Part shown: one piece after another, positions 1-4,710 of the stretch
How the letters are laid out: each line of letters starts with the position of its first letter
Numbering within the stretch: the first letter of the stretch is position 1
DNA from: Burkholderiales bacterium
Lineage (GTDB): Bacteria; Pseudomonadota; Gammaproteobacteria; Burkholderiales; Usitatibacteraceae
DNA length: 7,460 nucleotides
NCBI GenBank assembly: GCA_014378085.1
Contig: JACMOJ010000387.1
Location: 1 to 7,460 of the forward strand
Direction of reading: 5' to 3'
Program-made: the position numbers and the translations under genes
Notes under the pieces: model-generated
The model's database searches: none
The model's input: only the letters and a program-made list of their open reading frames with translations
Told to the model about the DNA's origin: nothing

Positions 1-503
1 AACCGGAAGACATTTCCACGATGAATCCGTATGGCCAGGTGCCCATCCTGGTCGAGCGCGAGTTGATTCTGTACGAATCGAACATCATCAACGAATACAT
101 CGACGAGCGTTTCCCCCACCCGCAACTGATGCCAGCCGATCCGTTGATGCGTGCGCGCGCCCGCCTGATGCTGTTCAACTTTGAAAAAGAGTTGTTTGTC
201 CACGTCCACGTGCTCGAGAGCGAGCGCGCCAAGGCCAACGACAAGAGCCACGACAAGGCACGCGCGGAAATCCGCGACCGCCTAACCACGCTCGCGCCAC
301 TGTTCTTGAAGAACAAGTACATGCTCGGTGACGAGTTCTCGATGCTCGACGTCGCCGTCGCGCCTTTGCTGTGGCGCCTCGACCATTACGGTATCGAGTT
401 GTCGAAAACGGCAGCGCCGTTGATGAAATATGCCGAGCGCATCTTTTCGCGCCCGGCGTATATCGAAGCGTTGACGCCGTCCGAAAAAGTCATGCGCCGT
501 TGA
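1..503 (+). CDS. sspA: Stringent starvation protein A (GST-fold RNA polymerase-associated protein), 5' truncated
   Basis: The reading frame is open from base 3 to the TGA at 501-503, giving 166 visible residues. The family is about 200-210 residues, so roughly 40 N-terminal residues lie off the left edge; the ATG at 21 is internal, because the frame continues upstream of it (PEDIST before the Met). The visible part shows the end of the thioredoxin-like GST N-domain (NPYGQVPILVERELILYES, then EYIDERFPHPQLMP, an SspA hallmark) and the all-helical C-domain with the GST motif around LGDEFSMLDVAVAPLLWRLD. SspA proteins are not active glutathione transferases; in E. coli SspA binds RNA polymerase, acts in stringent/acid stress and is needed for phage P1 late transcription (family knowledge). 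It lies 114 bp upstream of sspB on the same strand, the usual operon order. Identification is firm; the role in this organism is inferred. Confidence 0.95.
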   Translation, partial: PEDISTMNPYGQVPILVERELILYESNIINEYIDERFPHPQLMPADPLMRARARLMLFNFEKELFVHVHVLESERAKANDKSHDKARAEIRDRLTTLAPLFLKNKYMLGDEFSMLDVAVAPLLWRLDHYGIELSKTAAPLMKYAERIFSRPAYIEALTPSEKVMRR

Positions 504-523
504 TCCCTGACGGACACGCATGA

Positions 524-580
524 GCTTGCACGCCGGTTAGCGACGCCTTTGGGCGAATCATCGTAGACTGGCGTGCAATC
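524..580 (+). other. Inverted repeat/hairpin in the sspA-sspB intergenic region
   Basis: TTGCACGCC (526-534) and GGCGTGCAA (570-578) are perfect 9-bp inverse complements around a 35-nt loop. That loop contains a smaller hairpin, CGCC TTTG GGCG (544-555). No T tract follows, so it is not a standard intrinsic terminator. It could be an mRNA-processing or attenuation structure between the two genes. Confidence 0.5.
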
Positions 581-617
581 CTGCATTCCTTGCAATTCTG
601 TATGAAGCATTCCGAAC

Positions 618-1100
618 ATGGCTGACATTTCCACCAAACCCTACATGCTGCGCGCCATTTACGAATGGTGCACCGACAGCGGTTTCACCCCTTATCTGGC
701 TGTCAAAGTCGACGGCACCACCACGGTGCCACGGGAATACGTCAAAAAGGGCGAAATCGTCCTCAACATCAGCTTTGGCGCCACGTCCGGTCTGAAAATG
801 GACAATGATGCGGTGCGTTTCCACGCCCGTTTCGGTGGCGTCTCGCGTGAAATTTACGTCCCGGTCCACAACGTGCTGGCCATTTATGCCAACGAAAATG
901 GCCAGGGCATGGCGTATGAAGTCGGCGACGCCGCCGCCGAATCGACCCCGGCCGCCGCCGCCGAACCCGCCGCCCCGGGGCTCGCCTCGGTGCCCACGGT
1001 CAGCGCTGACAGCGCGCCGGGCGCCGCTGCTGCGCTGGCCGACAACAACGACGAGCCACCCAAAAAAGGCGGCCGTCCAACACTGACGGTCATCAAATAG
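618..1100 (+). CDS. sspB: ClpXP protease specificity-enhancing factor SspB
   Basis: This 160-residue protein starts at ATG 618 and ends at TAG 1098-1100. The N-terminal ~105 residues form the SspB substrate-binding domain: STKPYMLRAIYEWC at the start, the TPYLAVKVDG strand, the VPREYVKKGEIVLNISFGATSGL core, and REIYVPVHNVLAIYANENGQGM. Residues ~103-148 are a low-complexity Ala/Pro linker. The last ten residues, GGRPTLTVIK, match the conserved tail that docks on the ClpX zinc-binding domain. SspB tethers ssrA-tagged and other substrates to ClpXP in the cytoplasm (family knowledge). The linker is longer and more Ala-rich than is minimally needed, as is common in GC-rich Betaproteobacteria. No strong Shine-Dalgarno is seen before the ATG, but the conserved MxDxSTKPY start supports this position. 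It is probably co-transcribed with sspA. Confidence 0.97.
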   Translation: MADISTKPYMLRAIYEWCTDSGFTPYLAVKVDGTTTVPREYVKKGEIVLNISFGATSGLKMDNDAVRFHARFGGVSREIYVPVHNVLAIYANENGQGMAYEVGDAAAESTPAAAAEPAAPGLASVPTVSADSAPGAAAALADNNDEPPKKGGRPTLTVIK

Positions 1101-1109
1101 CGGTATAAT
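1083..1109 (+). promoter_or_regulatory. Candidate promoter of tRNA-Thr
   Basis: A perfect -10 hexamer TATAAT lies at 1104-1109, four bases after the sspB stop codon and ten bases before the mature tRNA 5' end. A -35-like CTGACG sits at 1083-1088 inside the last sspB codons with a short 15-bp spacer. The position suggests that the tRNA can be transcribed independently of sspB. Confidence 0.6.
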
Positions 1110-1118
1110 TTCGCCCAC

Positions 1119-1194
<76 letters not shown>

Positions 1195-1210
1195 ATAGAA
1201 TCAAGCACTT

Positions 1211-1242
1211 AGCCCACTCTTAAGGAGTGGGCTTTGTTTTTT
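1211..1242 (+). terminator. Intrinsic terminator after tRNA-Thr
   Basis: A perfect 9-bp stem AGCCCACTC (1211-1219) / GAGTGGGCT (1225-1233) with a 5-nt loop is followed by TTTGTTTTTT. It starts 17 bases after the tRNA CCA and should end the sspA-sspB-tRNA transcript. Confidence 0.92.
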
Positions 1243-1533
1243 CTGACCTGACTACTGCGCTGTGTACCCGTTGTGTACCCCAATTTCGTCAACGCTGGAC
1301 CACCTGAATCAATTTGAATTGAGGTCGCGGCGACGTGCAGCCATCAGCGCCCTGGCCGAAAAACGCCACCGTAGGCGACCTCGCGATTAAGAAGGTGGCA
1401 AGATCAAGTGGCGGCATGAATTTTTGAGCAAGCCAGAATCCAATTTCCGCCTGCGTAGCGATGGCGCCGGGCGAGTAAATTGCCGCAATATTCCAATCAG
1501 AATGCCAAGTCAAACGTCGAATTAGGAGCAGTT
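1243..1533. other. Non-coding flank between the tRNA terminator and the first accessory gene
   Basis: I see no convincing gene in this ~290-bp stretch. Short open frames exist on both strands, but none has a ribosome binding site or recognisable protein features. It holds two TGTGTACCC direct repeats near its left end and would be the inner left flank of an element integrated at the tRNA. Confidence 0.5.
1261..1280 (+). repeat. Two 9-bp direct repeats TGTGTACCC, 11-bp period
   Basis: TGTGTACCC occurs at 1261-1269 and again at 1272-1280, in the same orientation and about one helical turn apart. It lies 67 bp downstream of the tRNA 3' end. The placement would suit recombinase or accessory-protein binding sites beside an attachment site, but no binding protein is visible in the window. 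Confidence 0.5.
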
Positions 1534-1536
1534 GTG
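1524..1536 (+). promoter_or_regulatory. Ribosome binding site that sets the GTG start at 1534
   Basis: AGGAG at 1524-1528 is followed by a 5-nt spacer and GTG at 1534-1536. The upstream in-frame TTG at 1480 has no comparable Shine-Dalgarno, so the shorter protein is preferred. Confidence 0.7.
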
Positions 1537-2493
1537 GACGTCATTTCTTTGTCAGATGTTATCGACTCAATTGCGAGGGAAGTGCCGGTGCCGAAAGTCG
1601 GTTTTCTGAAGCCGAACGAAGTCCCCGTTAAACCGTACGTACACCGCTCGGGAAGAGTGATCGATTCGGAAAAAACGCACGCTCTCAGAGTTGGACTTCT
1701 TAACGGCTTCTTTCTATCAGCGTATCGCTATTCGCAAGCTGCTGGTGCGCTTGACTGTTATTTGAATCGTATTGATGAGAATACTCCTTCTTGGCTTGAT
1801 AGCAGCCAGACGGGATGGCATAAGGTAACCGAAGGTGCGCGCACTGAGGGGCTATCAATTCTCGCCCATATGTCCCGATACTTTGATCGATACAGGGATG
1901 CTTACCAAGCGGGTCGATTAGATGCCTGGCCAGAGGTCAAGACTATGAAATTTTCCGAGGGGAAGTTTGCGAATTTTGGTGACGAACAACGGCTGATAGA
2001 ACTCAGCTTTTATCGTTCGGAGCTAATCGAATTTCTGAATGCGATGGAGATCCCGCACAGCATTGAAATAGCTTCGCTTCCAGAGAGAGCGCCACTAACA
2101 AGCTTGAATGACGTCCAGTCAGCGTCCATCATCGAGGAAATCAATATTCCGCATTCTGACGGAGCGTTATCTTCCTCCGACTTGGGTAGCGAGGGGAGGA
2201 AAATGCGAGAGCTTCCTAGTTCCGCAGTCCATCTCAGTGCAGGGGTAGATGCGCTTAGCTCGCTCATCGAATTGGCAATATTGCGGTCAGCTTCGGCAAA
2301 GACCGCGGATGTCTGGATTCAACTGCGTGATATTGCCACAAAGGAAAAAACGATCCCATTCACAGGGATAGTGAAGGCACTCGCGCTGCAATACAAAGAT
2401 GACTACAACCTTGACGCATATTTCACCAGAGAGGCATTACGCCAACGTTTGAAACGACGTGACTGTTCAGCGGCTAAGAGGCGAGCGGTATAG
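1534..2493 (+). CDS. Hypothetical accessory-element protein, C-terminal tail altered by IS insertion
   Basis: I do not recognise a named family. As it stands the frame gives 319 residues from GTG 1534 (337 from the weaker TTG at 1480). The protein is soluble-looking, with no signal peptide or membrane segment. Residues ~45-160 are rich in aromatic and helix-forming stretches, followed by a Ser-rich, probably flexible segment (~185-235). Residues ~254-309 (VWIQLRDIA, PFTGIVKALALQY, YFTREALRQRLKRR) form a compact basic module like ones I recall at the C-terminus of uncharacterised prophage/island proteins; this resemblance is from memory. The IS66 element enters after base 2458, so the final 11 residues (RDCSAAKRRAV) include IS-encoded sequence. 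Removing the IS and one target repeat gives an ending RNPGR with TGA at 3969-3971, a 313-residue ancestor. The gene may still be functional because only the tip changed. Base composition is less GC-rich than in sspA/sspB. Confidence 0.75.
   Translation: MDVISLSDVIDSIAREVPVPKVGFLKPNEVPVKPYVHRSGRVIDSEKTHALRVGLLNGFFLSAYRYSQAAGALDCYLNRIDENTPSWLDSSQTGWHKVTEGARTEGLSILAHMSRYFDRYRDAYQAGRLDAWPEVKTMKFSEGKFANFGDEQRLIELSFYRSELIEFLNAMEIPHSIEIASLPERAPLTSLNDVQSASIIEEINIPHSDGALSSSDLGSEGRKMRELPSSAVHLSAGVDALSSLIELAILRSASAKTADVWIQLRDIATKEKTIPFTGIVKALALQYKDDYNLDAYFTREALRQRLKRRDCSAAKRRAV
2451..2458 (+). repeat. 8-bp target-site duplication, left copy
   Basis: GAAACGAC directly abuts the IS left end and is repeated exactly at 3947-3954 after the right end. 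Eight bp is the characteristic IS66-family duplication length. Confidence 0.95.
2459..2478 (+). repeat. Left terminal inverted repeat of the IS66 element
   Basis: It matches the reverse complement of 3927-3946 at 17 of 20 positions (differences at IR positions 3, 14 and 19). The transposase stop codon (2474-2476) lies inside it. Confidence 0.9.
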
Positions 2494-3877
2494 GATTACC
2501 GGCGAAGGCGCGTTGCAAGACTGCGAGCATGCTGTGGCCTTGCTTGCGCAACGTGTCGAGGCAGGAGCGGATGGCGCAGAAATGCTCGGCGCCAGCGAGT
2601 GTGCGGAAGCACCCGGAGATCTTCTGTTTAACCTTGGGCATGCGCATGGCGCGCTCGCCAACGTTGTTGGTGAACGGCACGGCCGGGTCGCTGATGAAGC
2701 GCAGGACCGCGTCGGCGTGGAGGCGGAAGCGGCGCAGCAGATTGGCCGCGACCGATTGTTTGGCGCGGCCGCGCTGTCCCGGCGCCTGGGTGGTTTCGGG
2801 ATGGAGCGCTTCACCTTCCCGCACCAAGGCGTCGTACACGGTGCGGAGGGCGGCCACATCGCCGGCAGCGGGCGTGCGCTGCTGGCCTCGCGCCGCCGTG
2901 CAAATCCGGTTGGCGCCAAGACGCAACTGCATCATTGACTCGGGCCACTGCTGGCCGGTGAGTTCTTTCACGTAGAGCAGTTCGCGTAGCAGGTGGGCGT
3001 TGCACCGGGCATGGATGGAGTCGTCGAGCCGCCAATACGGTGCCCAGCAATCATGCACCAGGACGTCCAGACGCTTGGGCAGAATGCCATGCTCCTCAAT
3101 CGCTTCCAGCCCCCGCTTGGCGTGCACGTCGTACCATGTCAGCGTGTCGCTGGCGGCGATGTGCAGCCAGTGCAATTTGCCGGCCACGCGCAAGCCCGAT
3201 TCGTCGGCGTTGAGAACCGGCGCGACGCGTAATTGGTCGGCGATCTGGTCGGCCGTTGGTTGCAGGCCCACGCGTGCTTCGGCCACCCAGGCCAGCAGCG
3301 CAGCTGGCGAAACGGCGAGGCCGTACAGGTCGGAAATGAGCTCGGCGGCGCGTGAATAAGGCAGCATTTGACCCAGGGTCAAATGCACCGCCAGCGCGCG
3401 CACGTTGCGGCCATACTGCACCAGTTCGGTTACGCCGGCGGGAAAGCTGCTCACGTGGGCCTGGCAGCAGCCGCAGGTCACGGCCAGCGTGCGATGTTCG
3501 ACAACATCGAACGCGCATGCCGGGACATCAATGACCTGGCGCCGCTCGGCCACTGCGGCCTGTGCCAGTGGCAGGTCGCCGTGGCAGCGCGTGCTCTGGC
3601 GCGGCAACCGGTGGTTGATCGTTTCGGTCGGTTCGGCAGTGCGCTTGAGGGTGCTGCCCTTGTGGCCAGGCTGGGCACCGGGCTTGTTGCCGGACGGCTC
3701 GCGTAGCGAATTGGTCTTGCGCAAGCCATCGGTGGACGGTGGCTGGCTTGAATTTCGGCTGTTCTTGGTGACCTTCGATTCCAGCGCCTCCAGCCGCTCC
3801 CACAGTGTCAACACGACGCCCTCAAGCTCCCCGCGGGTAAGGGCGGAAAAGTCGGGAGGGGTGCGTTTCTTTGCCAT
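2474..3877 (-). CDS. IS66-family transposase (TnpC, ISBst12-type)
   Basis: This intact 467-residue DDE transposase runs on the minus strand from ATG at 3875-3877 to a TAG inside the left inverted repeat. N-terminal features are a short leucine-rich coiled helix (~16-36), the IS66 signature NSRNSSQPPSTDG (39-51) and GAQPGHKGSTLK (67-78). A Cys-rich putative zinc-binding segment follows (VTCGCC, 133-138, with Cys98 upstream). The catalytic triad is visible as D225 (LNADESG), D276 (LVHDCWAPYW) and E408 (NNVGERAMRMPKVKQK), followed by the typical C-terminal helical segment. It would cut and join the element ends, making 8-bp target repeats (family knowledge). No frameshift or internal stop is seen, so it may be active. 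A GGGAG motif lies upstream but about 17 bases from the ATG, a poor spacing, so translation may be weak. The opposite-strand frames are shadows. Confidence 0.96.
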   Translation of the reverse strand: MAKKRTPPDFSALTRGELEGVVLTLWERLEALESKVTKNSRNSSQPPSTDGLRKTNSLREPSGNKPGAQPGHKGSTLKRTAEPTETINHRLPRQSTRCHGDLPLAQAAVAERRQVIDVPACAFDVVEHRTLAVTCGCCQAHVSSFPAGVTELVQYGRNVRALAVHLTLGQMLPYSRAAELISDLYGLAVSPAALLAWVAEARVGLQPTADQIADQLRVAPVLNADESGLRVAGKLHWLHIAASDTLTWYDVHAKRGLEAIEEHGILPKRLDVLVHDCWAPYWRLDDSIHARCNAHLLRELLYVKELTGQQWPESMMQLRLGANRICTAARGQQRTPAAGDVAALRTVYDALVREGEALHPETTQAPGQRGRAKQSVAANLLRRFRLHADAVLRFISDPAVPFTNNVGERAMRMPKVKQKISGCFRTLAGAEHFCAIRSCLDTLRKQGHSMLAVLQRAFAGNPIPLAS

Positions 3878-3926
3878 CGCACATGATGAACGTCTCCCGT
3901 ATTGTTTACAACCTTTTTATTGCTGC

Positions 3927-3946
3927 CATAGCTGCTGAACAGTTAC
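3927..3946 (-). repeat. Right terminal inverted repeat of the IS66 element
   Basis: Read on the minus strand it begins GTAACTGTTCAGCAGCTATG and mirrors the left end at 17 of 20 positions. The right target duplication follows at once. Confidence 0.9.
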
Positions 3947-3954
3947 GAAACGAC
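3947..3954 (+). repeat. 8-bp target-site duplication, right copy
   Basis: GAAACGAC, identical to 2451-2458. Together they mark the insertion point in the 3' end of the upstream gene. Confidence 0.95.
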
Positions 3955-3962
3955 GAAACCCG

Positions 3963-4010
3963 GGTCGTTGACGGTCAGATCCGGTCGGGTTCGGTCGGAT
4001 CTGGTCGCTG
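3963..4010 (+). repeat. Five GGTC motifs at exact 10-bp spacing (iteron- or operator-like array)
   Basis: GGTCG (3963), GGTCA (3973), GGTCG (3983), GGTCG (3993) and GGTCG (4003) start at exactly 10-bp intervals, so they lie on about the same face of the helix. The two middle units share GGTCGG. A 6-bp inverted pair GATCCG/CGGATC is superposed at 3979-3984 and 3996-4001. The array begins at the ancestral stop codon of the upstream gene and ends 129 bp before the first cassette gene. It looks like a cooperative protein-binding site, either an operator for the small HTH proteins or replication iterons; no partner is proven. Confidence 0.6.
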
Positions 4011-4042
4011 TGCAGGTTTAACTGCCGGACCTTAGTAATCTA

Positions 4043-4133
4043 GCTCCAAGCGATTCGCGTTGAGACGCGTGGCAATGAGTTGATCTCTGCACGATTGTTT
4101 CACCCAACGCGATTTTTCAAAATCACTTGGAGC
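4043..4133 (+). promoter_or_regulatory. Long inverted repeat covering the ribosome binding site of the HTH gene
   Basis: GCTCCAAG (4043-4050) is the perfect complement of CTTGGAGC (4126-4133), which contains the GGAG Shine-Dalgarno (4129-4132) of the ATG at 4139. Inside it, CGCGTTG (4056-4062) pairs perfectly with CAACGCG (4105-4111). The left arm also contains a competing small hairpin CGCGT TGAG ACGCG (4056-4069). In RNA the large structure would hide the Shine-Dalgarno, while the small hairpin would break its inner stem, so a two-state leader is possible. No clear promoter hexamers were found in 3955-4138. Confidence 0.55.
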
Positions 4134-4138
4134 CTAAC

Positions 4139-4354
4139 ATGAACGAACCACACCTTTTTCAAGGTATTGAACCCGACACATTCCTGACTACGGAGACGTT
4201 TGCTGCAAAACTGTCTCTGAATCCTCAGTCAATCCGGAAGCGCTACTCTCAGACCGGCGGATACTACGGCGTTCGCCCGGTCAAGATGCGCAACGGTCGT
4301 CTTCTGTGGCCCAGCCAGTCGGTCGCGAAATTGCTCCTTGGCGGTGCTCCATGA
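4139..4354 (+). CDS. Small helix-turn-helix (AlpA/excisionase-like) protein
   Basis: This 71-residue basic protein starts at ATG 4139 with GGAG at 4129-4132 and a 6-nt spacer; the TTG at 4127 is rejected because it overlaps that Shine-Dalgarno. Residues ~14-60 look like a winged helix-turn-helix of the AlpA/MerR-like type: FLTTETFAAKLSLNPQSIRKR (helix-turn-recognition helix), then YYGVRPVKMRNGRLLWPSQ (wing with the usual G-R-L-x-W strand), then a short helix SVAKLLL. Proteins of this size and fold in satellites and islands act as excision directionality factors or repressors/activators (family knowledge). It is the first gene of a tight operon: its TGA overlaps the next ATG as ATGA. The next protein carries a diverged copy of the same domain. 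The assignment is by pattern, not by a database match; the exact DNA site is unknown. Confidence 0.75.
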   Translation: MNEPHLFQGIEPDTFLTTETFAAKLSLNPQSIRKRYSQTGGYYGVRPVKMRNGRLLWPSQSVAKLLLGGAP

Positions 4355-4710
4355 ACAACTTTACTCCGCCAATCAATGTCGATGATTCGCTCCTTCCACT
4401 CATGCGCAAAATAGCGGGCAACCTCCAGTACCAAGCGGGCTTTTCCATTGAGACTGCTGCGGCCATTGTGCTGGGGGCCACCACACTCGTAAAGGAGATC
4501 GCCACGCTGCCCGTGCGCAGTTCCTTGCCGGACGGGTGCGTATCGACCGAAACCTTTGCAACCTGGATCGAAATGAATCCTGATCTTGTGCGCTGGGAGT
4601 ACCTTACCTGCGGCAGTTTTTACACTGCAATACCTGTGCACCTGCCGGACGGAAGTTTGGCCTGGACGCTTGGTGACGTTCATGAAGTCATGGATTGGGT
4701 CAACACGTGA
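4351..4710 (+). CDS. Hypothetical protein with a second HTH-like domain, paralogous to the preceding gene
   Basis: This 119-residue protein starts at ATG 4351, which overlaps the previous stop (ATGA), implying translational coupling; no good independent Shine-Dalgarno is seen. Residues 1-60 form an N-terminal extension with an Ala-rich amphipathic helix (FSIETAAAIVLGATTLVKEI). Residues 64-114 (starting VSTETFATWIEMNP) align without gaps to residues 16-66 of the upstream 71-aa protein, with 17 of 51 identities: shared TETFA, NP, R, Y, G, Y, PV, G-x-L-x-W. The positively charged recognition-helix residues of the first protein (RKR) are RWE here, so DNA binding may be lost or changed. It may therefore be a partner or modulator of the first protein. 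Its stop overlaps the GTG start of the DUF3987 gene (GTGA). I know no named function. Confidence 0.72.
   Translation: MNNFTPPINVDDSLLPLMRKIAGNLQYQAGFSIETAAAIVLGATTLVKEIATLPVRSSLPDGCVSTETFATWIEMNPDLVRWEYLTCGSFYTAIPVHLPDGSLAWTLGDVHEVMDWVNT

Larger units (their letters stand above)
2459..3946 (-). mobile_element. IS66-family insertion sequence, ISBst12-like, complete (1488 bp)
   Basis: The ends are defined independently by inverted repeats and target duplication. The left end begins GTGACTGTTCAGCGGCTA; the right end read inward begins GTAACTGTTCAGCAGCTA, with 17 of the first 20 bases matching. Both are flanked by GAAACGAC. The only gene is one transposase of 467 residues on the minus strand, with no accessory tnpA or tnpB, as in the ISBst12 subgroup of IS66. 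Intact target repeats and an intact transposase frame suggest a fairly recent insertion. It interrupts the last codons of the upstream gene and separates it from the control region of the downstream cassette. I cannot assign an ISfinder name without a search. Confidence 0.95.

Noticed and set aside
558..1118. 186-aa minus-strand ORF across sspB
   Set aside because: It is antisense to the well-conserved sspB; long antisense frames are expected in GC-rich genes.
1289..1513. 74-aa minus-strand ORF beside the tRNA
   Set aside because: It has no ribosome binding site or recognisable domain, and its composition looks like the complement of non-coding DNA.
1195..1533. Integrase gene or integrase remnant next to the tRNA
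   Set aside because: No frame contains the catalytic Arg/His-x-x-Arg/Tyr pattern; the longest plus-strand frame ends in a short Arg-rich stretch without a start.
2459..3938. Several plus-strand ORFs of 60-177 codons inside the IS
   Set aside because: All lie opposite or out of frame with the intact IS66 transposase, which carries the full catalytic triad and family motifs.
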